Of a DNA stretch of 35,814 nucleotides, positions 14,846-21,131 are shown one piece after another. The stretch's first letter is position 1. Each line of letters begins with the position of its first letter. Where the stretch lies: contig JAPLXQ010000002.1 of NCBI GenBank assembly GCA_026395995.1, positions 1-35,814 of the forward strand. Reading direction: 5' to 3'. This DNA comes from Candidatus Nomurabacteria bacterium. Its GTDB lineage: Bacteria > Patescibacteriota > Minisyncoccia > Phycocordibacterales > UBA9973. A program made the translations under genes and the position numbers. Under the pieces are notes generated by a model, which saw only the letters and a list, made by a program, of their open reading frames with translations, was not told the DNA's origin and did not search any database.

Positions 14846-15502
14846 ATGAGATCAGATAAAGATAAAGCATTTAAACTTAGAAAAGAAGGTAAAACATACA
14901 GAGAACTTGAAAAACTGCTCACTATTTCACGCAGCACTCTTTCTGAGTGGTTTAAAGATGAAGAATGGTCAAAGTACATAAAAAAATCAAATTATATTAG
15001 TAACGTTAAATTAAGTACTGAAAGAATAAAAGATTTGAACGACAAGCGACAGGCGTTACTAGATAAAACATATAAATTAGTAGAAAAAGAAGCTGAGCAG
15101 GAGTTTGAAATATATAAAAATAACCCTTTATTTATGGCTGGATTGATGGTTTATGCTGGTGAAGGTGATAAAATTAATAAACATATAACAAGAGTAAGTA
15201 ATACAGATTTTTATTTACATAGGATTTTTATAGATTTTTCTGTTAAATTTTTAAATATTGTAAAAAAAGATATAAAAATTGCTCTTATAATTTATGGAGA
15301 TAATGTAGAATCAGATTGTATAGATAAATGGTCGAAAGAACTTGGTATTTTAAAGAGTAATTTTTATAAAACACAGGTAATAGTCGGAAAAGAAACAAGA
15401 AGAAAATTGCAATATGGTGTAGGAATGAGTATAATATCTGGTAAGGTTGTGGTTAAGAAAAAAGTAGTAAAATGGTTGGAGTTGTGTAAAGTTAATTTTT
15501 AA
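14846..15502 (+). CDS. HTH protein with LAGLIDADG-like C-terminal domain
   Basis: The ORF-track start at 14549 runs through tRNA-Arg; the real start is the ATG at 14846 (MRSDKDKAF), 218 aa. An N-terminal helix-turn-helix (about residues 8-40, KEGKTYRELEKLLTISRSTL) precedes a domain beginning AGLMVYAGEGDK and containing TRVSNTDFYLH and WSKELGILKSNFYK. This layout is common in archaeal and Patescibacteria proteins and recalls LAGLIDADG homing endonucleases; that link is inference. Upstream are a TATAAT box and an imperfect direct repeat (CGAACCACTGTACTAG / CGAACTACTGTGTTAC), a possible operator. The gene sits between tRNA-Arg and tRNA-Gly, a typical landing place for mobile genes. Confidence 0.7.
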   Translation: MRSDKDKAFKLRKEGKTYRELEKLLTISRSTLSEWFKDEEWSKYIKKSNYISNVKLSTERIKDLNDKRQALLDKTYKLVEKEAEQEFEIYKNNPLFMAGLMVYAGEGDKINKHITRVSNTDFYLHRIFIDFSVKFLNIVKKDIKIALIIYGDNVESDCIDKWSKELGILKSNFYKTQVIVGKETRRKLQYGVGMSIISGKVVVKKKVVKWLELCKVNF

Positions 15503-15512
15503 TTATATAAAT

Positions 15513-15583
15513 GCGGTCATGGTTTAATGGTAGAATGCCTCGTTGCCAACGAGATGATGGGAGTTCGATTCTCCCTGACCGCA
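15513..15583 (+). tRNA. tRNA-Gly (GCC)
   Basis: The acceptor GCGGTCA pairs with TGACCGC. The anticodon loop TTGCCAA carries GCC (Gly). The T arm GGGAG TTCGATT CTCCC is complete, the discriminator is A and no CCA is encoded. Confidence 0.95.
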
Positions 15584-15658
15584 CAACGAAATCAATTCAA
15601 AAACTTAGCAAGTTGTCCTTTATTTTAAACTTTATAAAACAAGGATTTTATGCAAAAC

Positions 15659-15688
15659 TGTGGATAACTATGTGTGTATTGTTGATAA
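15659..15688. other. DnaA-box-like sites
   Basis: TGTGGATAA at 15659-15667 is a perfect complement of the consensus DnaA box TTATCCACA. TGTTGATAA at 15680-15688 differs by one base. They lie in the 290-bp gap between tRNA-Gly and yraN, 105-135 bp from the parS-like site. The gap holds no gene. Confidence 0.5.
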
Positions 15689-15793
15689 AGGACACACATT
15701 TGACTGTCTGTTAAATCAGGTAATTTCTATTTTGGCTTATATTATAAGGACATTTGGTATAAAAGACATAAAAACCCTATTTTAGCAGTAAAA

Positions 15794-15809
15794 CGTTTCA
15801 CGTGAAACA
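15794..15809. promoter_or_regulatory. parS-like ParB-binding site
   Basis: CGTTTCACGTGAAACA matches 15 of 16 bases of the conserved bacterial parS sequence TGTTTCACGTGAAACA. ParB loads on such sites to organise and segregate the chromosome origin region. Five more GTGAAAC/GTTTCAC half-sites follow within 320 bp (15827, 15945, 15955, 16053, 16120), four of them inside yraN. Confidence 0.75.
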
Positions 15810-15872
15810 CTTGGTGATTGTTAATCGTGAAACTTATTTGATTTTTCTAATTAGAGTAGTATAATTATATTA

Positions 15873-16319
15873 ATGCCAAAAGTATTTACCTCTGAAACAC
15901 AAAAGATAGGGGAAATAGGGGAGAATGTCGCCTGCAAGTTTCTCGTGAAACAAGGTTTCACTATTATTGAAAGGAATTACACTAGAAAGTACGGAGAAAT
16001 TGACATTGTCGCACAGCGACAGGAGAAACAGCTTGATAAACGTACAGGAGATGTTTCACAAGTAACAAAGATATATTTTATAGAAGTTAAGGCTGTTACA
16101 CGGGATCTGAGTGTTAATCGTGAAACACTCGACACCTGGAGACCAGAAGATAACATGCATCCCTGGAAGCTCAAACGTCTCTCAAGGACAATTCAGACGT
16201 ATTTGGTGGCAAAGAAAATCCCTGAAGATGTCGAGTGGCAGTTTGACCTTTTGGTTGTCTTTTTGGATATGAAAGCAAAGAAAGCGAGAGTAAAAATAGT
16301 CAGCGATGTTATTTTGTAG
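15873..16319 (+). CDS. yraN: YraN family (UPF0102) endonuclease-fold protein
   Basis: The 148-aa protein has the UPF0102 layout: GEIGENVACKFLVKQGFTIIERN, then YGEIDIVA with the conserved GEID, then IYFIEVKAV with the EVK motif. This is a restriction-endonuclease-like fold; the function is not established, though it is often linked to DNA or Holliday-junction processing. It has a short insertion after the EIDIVA block (about residues 50-65). The ATG lies 7 nt behind TATAAT (15860-15865), so the mRNA is predicted leaderless. The parS-like site lies just upstream and its half-sites recur in the coding region. Confidence 0.88.
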   Translation: MPKVFTSETQKIGEIGENVACKFLVKQGFTIIERNYTRKYGEIDIVAQRQEKQLDKRTGDVSQVTKIYFIEVKAVTRDLSVNRETLDTWRPEDNMHPWKLKRLSRTIQTYLVAKKIPEDVEWQFDLLVVFLDMKAKKARVKIVSDVIL

Positions 16320-16323
16320 TAAT

Positions 16324-16749
16324 ATGTTTACTATGAGTTTAGAAAGTAAAAAACATGGTCCGGTACATCATTTGGGTACTCCTATGAGTGAACATATAGG
16401 AAAACTTTCAGATGATTTTATCCCTTCAGATAAAGGTGAGAGTACAAATCCAGATGAAATAAAAAAGAAATGGAAGGGAGAAATTAATGCAAAGTTAAGA
16501 ACTTTAGAAGAGACACAGGAAAATATGTTGGTTAAATACCAAGTAGTAAAATCTCTTCTATATAAATTTGCATTAGGAACTTTAGATAAAGGTCTGTTGG
16601 CTGAAATAGGTCTCTTTATGAAAGAGCTTGAGGGGATAGATAAAGATTCTTTAGATTTTGAACCAAGTATGGAGGATCTGATAGACGAGATTGAAGTTTT
16701 TTCTGAAGAATATCTAGATAAATTTATGGAAAAAATAAAAGAGGATTAA
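16324..16749 (+). CDS. Helical hypothetical protein, about 141 aa
   Basis: I do not recognise this family. The ORF-track start at 16306 overlaps yraN; the ATG at 16324 (MFTMSLESKK), or 16333 three codons on, lies a few bases behind the yraN stop and suggests translational coupling. The protein is acidic and mostly helical with coiled-coil potential (about residues 45-80 and 100-140). It has no signal peptide. Its character resembles the 19465 gene, but no clear sequence identity is seen. Confidence 0.65.
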   Translation: MFTMSLESKKHGPVHHLGTPMSEHIGKLSDDFIPSDKGESTNPDEIKKKWKGEINAKLRTLEETQENMLVKYQVVKSLLYKFALGTLDKGLLAEIGLFMKELEGIDKDSLDFEPSMEDLIDEIEVFSEEYLDKFMEKIKED

Positions 16750-16806
16750 AATATTTTCATTGTTTTTTCCTTTAAATATGTTAAGCTTATTATGTTTTTG
16801 ATACGA

Positions 16807-16877
16807 CGGGCTGTAGTATACCGGTAGTACACGTGTTTTGGGAACACGTTGACTGGGTTCGATTCCCAGCAGCCCGA
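16807..16877 (+). tRNA. tRNA-Pro (TGG)
   Basis: The acceptor CGGGCTG pairs with CAGCCCG. The anticodon stem CGTGT/ACACG encloses TTTGGGA with anticodon TGG (Pro). The T arm is CTGGG TTCGATT CCCAG, the discriminator is A and no CCA is encoded. Confidence 0.95.
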
Positions 16878-16880
16878 ACT

Positions 16881-16913
16881 AGAAAAAGCACAGAGAAATC
16901 TCTGTGCTTTTTC
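16881..16913 (+). terminator. Terminator of tRNA-Pro
   Basis: GAAAAAGCACAGAG AAAT CTCTGTGCTTTTTC forms a long perfect stem ending in a T-run. Confidence 0.92.
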
Positions 16914-17075
16914 GTTGTGAGGGCTGGAGAAAGAAAATTTATTTTCTTTCGTTGGGATATCGAAAGACTTTTCCGTACGAGCGTAGCGAGGTGGAAAAGT
17001 ACCTGGCTATGTAATAGCCGATTCCCAGCAGATATACTTGCGTCTGGGAGTCGAAGGAGATTCCCAGCAGCCCGA
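16914..17075 (+). mobile_element. Structured element behind tRNA-Pro with two tRNA 3'-end copies
   Basis: This segment contains AAAATTTATTTT, TCGAAAGA, the stem CTTTTCC...GGAAAAG, TACCT, and the hairpin GGCTAT GTA ATAGCC. It aligns over about 100 bp with the element behind tRNA-Arg. It is followed by GATTCCCAGCAG (17020-17031), a copy of the tRNA-Pro T-arm 3' side. After 27 bp comes GATTCCCAGCAGCCCGA (17059-17075), an exact copy of the whole tRNA-Pro 3' end. Base changes in two stems are compensatory relative to the Arg copy. Confidence 0.6.
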
Positions 17076-17083
17076 CTTTTAAA

Positions 17084-17114
17084 ATAAAAACCTCTCAATT
17101 TGAGAGGTTTTTAT
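17084..17114. terminator. Bidirectional terminator
   Basis: AAAAACCTCTCAA and TTGAGAGGTTTTT form a perfect stem between the tRNA-Pro element and the minus-strand 65-aa gene. Confidence 0.88.
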
Positions 17115-17312
17115 TTAATTTAATTTATTTTTTATTTCTTTCTTAATATTAGCCAATAAGGAATCTTTTTCTATAATCTCTTTCATTCTTTCTTCTTCTG
17201 AAATAGGGAATTTATTAGCATTATAATTATTTAAAGTTCCTTTGAGTTTCTCCTCATCTAATAGCTGATTAGCTATAACTTCATTTTCTAAGTGTTTTTT
17301 ATTTTCTATCAT
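17115..17312 (-). CDS. Small helical hypothetical protein, 65 aa
   Basis: I do not recognise this family. The protein is charged and predicted helical throughout (IENKKHLENEVIANQLL ... IKKEIKNKLN). The gene is well supported by its signals: TTGACT (17344-17349), a 17-nt spacer, TATAAT (17321-17326), then 8 nt to the ATG, which makes it a clear leaderless gene, and a strong terminator at its end. It lies between tRNA-Pro and tRNA-Gly(TCC). Confidence 0.7.
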   Translation of the reverse strand: MIENKKHLENEVIANQLLDEEKLKGTLNNYNANKFPISEEERMKEIIEKDSLLANIKKEIKNKLN

Positions 17313-17320
17313 ATATATGT

Positions 17321-17349
17321 ATTATACACCCATTCAATCTAAAAGTCAA
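17321..17349 (-). promoter_or_regulatory. Promoter of the 65-aa gene
   Basis: TTGACT, 17 nt, TATAAT. The -10 box ends 8 nt before the start codon. Confidence 0.85.
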
Positions 17350-17383
17350 TATTAAACAATTTATTTAATATTTTGTCAAAATG

Positions 17384-17454
17384 TGCGGGATAAGAGAGTC
17401 GAACTCTTCACCACAGTTTGGAAAACTGTTGTTTTACCGATAAACTAATCCCGC
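17384..17454 (-). tRNA. tRNA-Gly (TCC)
   Basis: The acceptor GCGGGAT pairs with ATCCCGC. The anticodon stem ACAGT/ACTGT encloses TTTCCAA with anticodon TCC (Gly). The T arm is AGAG TTCGACT CTCT, the discriminator is A and no CCA is encoded. No copy of its 3' end is seen behind it. Confidence 0.93.
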
Positions 17455-17567
17455 AATTCATATATATTAGCATTTTTATAAGAAAAAGCTATAGTATTAT
17501 CTACTTGACTTTTAGCTTAATATAGTATATTATATAGTTAAATTTATTTAACAAAAAAATTCAGAAA

Positions 17568-18557
17568 ATGAATAAAGAAAGATTAAGTTTAGAAGAAGTA
17601 AAAAATCTTTTACTTAAAAATGATGTAAGAACAATAGTGTCTTATATCGGAAAAGGCTGGATCCCAGAGATCGCCTACAACGAAAAAGAAATGTCTATTG
17701 ACGCAGTCATTTTGGCTGAGACAATGGGGGTTAAAGATTTTACAGAACCATTTATTGATGAAACTGAAGCCCGTGGAATCTTATGTTTGCCAGCGACAGC
17801 AAATATCTTTGATTTTTGTAAAAAAAAGCGAATCAATGTTTATCGTTTGGCAGATATTAAAGGTGTAGCGTATCTTTTCCGTAAATCGGATTTAGATAAA
17901 TACACCGGCCTTGGTTTGGAGTTGCACCCTTTTGCTGTCGAAGAAATTCAGCGAAGAAACATTATGAGTGTAATCTCTGAAATGTTCCCAATGATTTCTC
18001 GTATTTTTGAAACAGAACGAGGGGTACAAATCTTGGAAAGATATCTAGAAGGTGAAACTCTTGAAGAAATAGGTAGAATTCATGATTTGACGAGAGAACG
18101 TGTACGTCAAATACTGGGAAAAACAATTCTTAGGACGAGACACCGGACACCAATAATCTCTAAGTGGTTTAAAGTTTTTTCTAAAACAGAATACGCTACC
18201 TTGGATCCGGAGAAAGTTCTCAAGCTATTGGAAAGGGGCAAAGAGCTTGAAAAAGAAAATCAAACACTGAGGATTAGTCTGGAAGCTGTCTCAAGGCTTT
18301 CTAATTCTGAAGTTAATGCTGAACTTTCTAAAATAGAAGAAATTCTAAAAAAACAAAGCATTCTTCAAAAACCAGTCGTTGACCTTGATCTTTCAGTGAG
18401 AGCACTGAATACATTAAGGGCTTGTGGTATGGAAACATTAGCAGACGTTGTTAATTTTTCTGAACTTGAACTTTTGCAATTTAGAAACTTCGGCAAAAAA
18501 AGCTTGGACGAAGTTAAAGAAATGTTAGCCTTTCATGGGCTAACATTAAAACAATAA
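17568..18557 (+). CDS. Sigma-region-4 / RNA polymerase alpha-CTD fusion regulator
   Basis: The 329-aa protein combines two transcription modules. Residues about 78-114 (FDFCKKKRINVYRLADI ... FRKSDLDKY) resemble an excisionase/MerR-type HTH. Residues about 150-192 carry a sigma-70 region 4-like HTH (LEEIGRIHDLTRERVRQIL). After a coiled coil (about 217-262), residues 268-329 are a clear alpha-subunit C-terminal domain (DLSVRALNTLRACGMETLAD ... NFGKKSLDEVKEML). It keeps the Arg, Asn and GKKS residues that contact DNA in E. coli alpha. The promoter TTGACT, 17 nt, TATTAT is followed by the hairpin GTTAAAT/ATTTAAC and an A-rich leader. It probably binds -35/UP-like DNA; targets are unknown. Confidence 0.85.
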   Translation: MNKERLSLEEVKNLLLKNDVRTIVSYIGKGWIPEIAYNEKEMSIDAVILAETMGVKDFTEPFIDETEARGILCLPATANIFDFCKKKRINVYRLADIKGVAYLFRKSDLDKYTGLGLELHPFAVEEIQRRNIMSVISEMFPMISRIFETERGVQILERYLEGETLEEIGRIHDLTRERVRQILGKTILRTRHRTPIISKWFKVFSKTEYATLDPEKVLKLLERGKELEKENQTLRISLEAVSRLSNSEVNAELSKIEEILKKQSILQKPVVDLDLSVRALNTLRACGMETLADVVNFSELELLQFRNFGKKSLDEVKEMLAFHGLTLKQ

Positions 18558-18559
18558 GT

Positions 18560-18597
18560 GACACCCTGGTAGAGATTCTACTAGGGTGTTTTTATTT
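18560..18597 (+). terminator. Terminator of the fusion regulator gene
   Basis: ACACCCT..TAG and CTA..AGGGTGT form a stem followed by TTTTTATTTT. Confidence 0.85.
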
Positions 18598-18624
18598 TGA
18601 CAGGAATTTTCATAATGTTACAAT
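18597..18624 (+). promoter_or_regulatory. Promoter of the 18657-19836 pair
   Basis: TTGACA, 16 nt, TACAAT. The -35 box overlaps the end of the preceding terminator. Confidence 0.65.
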
Positions 18625-18656
18625 TAGAATATTAATATTAAACATTTTATAAAACC

Positions 18657-19460
18657 ATGAGTAATGAAATTCCAAAAGTAGAAGAAGCTCTAGATCAAAA
18701 AGTTGAAAATCCTGTCGCCAAAACGACGACAGAAGTTTTGATGAATAAGGGTGAACAAAGATATGACAATATTTCTGCTTCTATCAGTAAAGGAAAAACA
18801 CGAATGGGGAATTTATTGAAAGCTACTTTTGGACCAATGGGACGTCTTTTGAAAAAAGGTGCCTTTGGTGCTTTGGCCTCGCCAGATGCTATTGGTCATG
18901 GTTTAAAAGTGGGAGTAGAAGTCGGAGATAAGGGACTCAGTGGTTTTCTAGATGGGTTGGATGCTAGTGGAGACTGGATAAATGCTAAAGTTGAAAAAAT
19001 AGGTAAGGGTACAGTAAAAGGAATAAAAGAATTTGGTATTGGTACTGCTAATGTCAGTAAAGAAATAGGGAAGGGTGTAAAAGATGGTTTTATAAATAGT
19101 ATGGATTATATGGAAGCAAAGTCTATAAAAATGAATGAATGGATGGAACATAAGGCAGAAGTCGGTTCAAAAGTAAGTAACTTTTTAAAAAATAAAACAG
19201 TAGAAAATCTCGGTAAAGCAAAAGAGGGTCTTGGAAGTAGATGGAGAAATTTGATGGAACATGGAAAGACCGCTATCGCTAATGCAGAAATCAGAAGACA
19301 AGAAGAAAAGAATTTTTATGAAAAACAAATGAATGCTAGAAAAATGGCTATTCTTGAAAGTCAGGCACAATATCATCAAGAAAAATTGAATCAAATAAAA
19401 GCTAAAATGGCAGAATTACAACAAGTCGAAAGTTTTGAAGCTAATATGGCGTTCGCTTAA
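18657..19460 (+). CDS. Gly/Lys-rich amphipathic protein with C-terminal coiled coil, hypothetical
   Basis: I do not recognise this family. The 267-aa protein has no signal peptide. Its middle (about residues 60-190) consists of repeated amphipathic segments rich in Gly, Lys and Val (GHGLKVGVEVGDKG, GKGTVKGIKEFGIG, GKGVKDGF). The end (about 215-262) is a coiled coil rich in Gln, Lys and Glu. Such segments may associate with membranes or DNA; this is inference. It forms an operon with the 19465 gene, whose ATG follows 4 nt behind the stop, under the promoter at 18597-18624. Confidence 0.7.
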   Translation: MSNEIPKVEEALDQKVENPVAKTTTEVLMNKGEQRYDNISASISKGKTRMGNLLKATFGPMGRLLKKGAFGALASPDAIGHGLKVGVEVGDKGLSGFLDGLDASGDWINAKVEKIGKGTVKGIKEFGIGTANVSKEIGKGVKDGFINSMDYMEAKSIKMNEWMEHKAEVGSKVSNFLKNKTVENLGKAKEGLGSRWRNLMEHGKTAIANAEIRRQEEKNFYEKQMNARKMAILESQAQYHQEKLNQIKAKMAELQQVESFEANMAFA

Positions 19461-19464
19461 ATAT

Positions 19465-19836
19465 ATGACTATACCAGAAGCAAAAGATTTTTTTCTAAAA
19501 AGTAATTTCTCTGACGTTGCCAAGTCAAAGATAATGTTTATTCTAGATGGTAAAGAAGAAATGACCAAAGAGATTTTTTCTGAAATTAAAATCGTAATGC
19601 AACAAGAGCTCGACAATGATTTTGCTGAAGCCGGTGTCGATCTATCAAATGATAAAGAAGCTGAAACAATTAAAAAGAATTATGATGATAAATTGGAAAA
19701 GATTGATACAGATTTAAATGAAGACATGGATTTTGTAGAAAAAGAATTGAAAGAAGTAGAAGATTTACGTAAGCAAGTCGTACAAGGGAGTGACGAGATG
19801 GAGGCTGATAAGATAAGACAATCTTTACAAGGTTAA
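19465..19836 (+). CDS. Acidic coiled-coil protein, hypothetical
   Basis: The ORF-track start at 19435 overlaps the preceding gene; I use the ATG at 19465 (MTIPEAKDFFLK), giving 123 aa. The protein is acidic and helical, with coiled-coil character from about residue 60 (KKNYDDKLEKIDTDLNEDM). The family is unknown. It is co-transcribed with the 18657 gene and may be its partner, since one is basic and the other acidic. That idea rests on charge and operon position only. Confidence 0.7.
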   Translation: MTIPEAKDFFLKSNFSDVAKSKIMFILDGKEEMTKEIFSEIKIVMQQELDNDFAEAGVDLSNDKEAETIKKNYDDKLEKIDTDLNEDMDFVEKELKEVEDLRKQVVQGSDEMEADKIRQSLQG

Positions 19837-19845
19837 AGACCTAAA

Positions 19846-19884
19846 ACACAAAAGCCCTCGGCGTGAGCCTTGGGCTTTTGTAAT
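19846..19884. terminator. Bidirectional terminator
   Basis: ACAAAAGCCC and GGGCTTTTGT form the stem shared by the 18657-19836 operon and the convergent HU gene. Confidence 0.88.
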
Positions 19885-19901
19885 TTGTCTCGAGACAAAT
19901 A

Positions 19902-20174
19902 TTATTCAACTGCGTCTTTCAAACCTTTTGCTGCACGGAATTTTGGAACTTTCTTTGCTGCTACTTTGACTTGTTCTCCAGTCTTTGGATTACGAGCCAT
20001 TCTAGCTGCACGTCCTTTTACAGAAAAGATTCCGAAACCAGCGATTGATACTTCACCTCCTTTTTTCATTGTGGCGATGATGGTATCGAAGATTCCGTCT
20101 ACGATTTCTTCTGCTGCTACTTTTGTACCGCCCATTTTAGCGTGTACCATTTCTACGATTGCTTGTTTATTCAT
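19902..20174 (-). CDS. hup: HU family DNA-binding protein
   Basis: HU bends and compacts DNA as a dimer. The 90-aa length and sequence are typical: NKQAIVEMVHAK, then KKGGEVSIAGFGIFSVKGRA, then ARNPKTGEQVKVAAKKVPKF with the RNPxTG loop whose Pro intercalates into DNA. The leader is about 90 nt. Promoter TTGCCT, 16 nt, TATAAT is seen near 20240-20270 on the minus strand. The leader carries the hairpin CTTGGCG...CAAG, and a second A/T-rich stretch precedes the ATG. No Shine-Dalgarno site is visible. Confidence 0.97.
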   Translation of the reverse strand: MNKQAIVEMVHAKMGGTKVAAEEIVDGIFDTIIATMKKGGEVSIAGFGIFSVKGRAARMARNPKTGEQVKVAAKKVPKFRAAKGLKDAVE

Positions 20175-20289
20175 AAAATTATATATTTTATTTTTAATAA
20201 AAATCTTTCGACCTTGCCACCGCCAAGCGATAGCTAGCTCACCTATATATTATATATCAAGGGTTTTTTTAGGCAATAGTTAAAAGGTT

Positions 20290-20317
20290 TTGACTTTTTA
20301 CTATAAAAATGTATAAT
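20290..20317 (+). promoter_or_regulatory. Promoter of the 20370 gene
   Basis: TTGACT, 16 nt, TATAAT. The leader then shows AAAGGA ATAG TCCTTT and an A/T-only stretch to the ATG. Confidence 0.75.
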
Positions 20318-20369
20318 ATAGTTAGAAAAAAGGAATAGTCCTTTTAAATAAATTTAAAAAATAGAAATA

Positions 20370-20969
20370 ATGGGAAAAAATAAGAATTTTCTGATAGTTA
20401 TTGTTGTTCTTGGTTTTATTGTTTTGGTAACTTGGTTATCTTCTGGTTGCACAAAAAGACATTTTACTTTAATTGCCAATGAAACACCTTCAGAAAAGGT
20501 TGATTGGACGATTGATCCTAGCTTTTCAGGTGAATTCTTTTTTATTTCTGAAATAGAGAGGATTTCTTTACCATCAGATAGTATTGCGACCTTTGTTTAC
20601 AAGGACCCAAAGACAGGTTTTGAATACATTTTAGATGAAGAATTTCTTCATTCTGGTATGAATGGGTATCACCGTTTGATATCAGGGCCTTTTGGTACAA
20701 GGGGTTTGACTAAAACAAATTACAAAAAAATTGATCTATCTCAGGTCAGAACAGCAAAAAAATATCCAAATAAAAAGTTTCGTTGTACTGATACACAACC
20801 GCAGGCATTATTTTGCAGGTTTTCTAAAGAAGAAAAAATTTTTTATTTTGAACCGGGGCCAAATATTTACCATTTTTATATTGAAGAGTGGTATGGAATT
20901 ATTGTTCCAGCAGGCGTATTTTTACTTTGCGTTGTAATCTTACTGAGAAAAAAGAATAGAATAGAGTAG
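20370..20969 (+). CDS. Membrane-anchored hypothetical protein, 199 aa
   Basis: I do not recognise this family. An N-terminal hydrophobic helix (about residues 6-24) ends in LSSGC, which could be a lipobox. An external domain of about 140 residues with two further Cys follows, and a second helix (about 172-190) precedes a short basic tail. If both helices span the membrane, the domain lies outside. The layout of short N-tail, helix, domain, helix and basic tail resembles the neighbouring 21132 gene. The leader is of the hairpin plus A/T type. Confidence 0.72.
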   Translation: MGKNKNFLIVIVVLGFIVLVTWLSSGCTKRHFTLIANETPSEKVDWTIDPSFSGEFFFISEIERISLPSDSIATFVYKDPKTGFEYILDEEFLHSGMNGYHRLISGPFGTRGLTKTNYKKIDLSQVRTAKKYPNKKFRCTDTQPQALFCRFSKEEKIFYFEPGPNIYHFYIEEWYGIIVPAGVFLLCVVILLRKKNRIE

Positions 20970-20979
20970 AATAAAACAA

Positions 20980-21010
20980 ACAAAACGACCTAACGGTCGT
21001 TTTTTATTTT
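20980..21010 (+). terminator. Terminator of the 20370 gene
   Basis: AAAACGACC TAAC GGTCGTTTT is followed by TTTATTTT. Confidence 0.88.
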
Positions 21011-21043
21011 ACCGCATACCGCATGAGGACTACCCTCGATACT

Positions 21044-21071
21044 TTGACAATTTTGTAGAAAAATGCATAAT
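21044..21071 (+). promoter_or_regulatory. Promoter of the 21132 gene
   Basis: TTGACA, 16 nt, CATAAT. Confidence 0.65.
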
Positions 21072-21131
21072 TAGGAAAGAAAAAGACAAATTTTGCTCTT
21101 TAAAATAAATAAAAAAATAAAACAATAAGAT

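Noticed and set aside
15511-15714. 67-aa ORF over tRNA-Gly
   Set aside because: It is the translated tRNA gene followed by A/T-rich spacer without protein character.
15584-15872. Firm oriC call
   Set aside because: One perfect and one near-perfect DnaA box and a parS-like site are suggestive, but dnaA/dnaN are absent from the window and skew cannot be assessed.
16790-17098. 102-aa and 84-aa ORFs over tRNA-Pro and its element
   Set aside because: Both are translations of the tRNA, its terminator and the structured element. Their apparent peptides come from the repeated tRNA tail.
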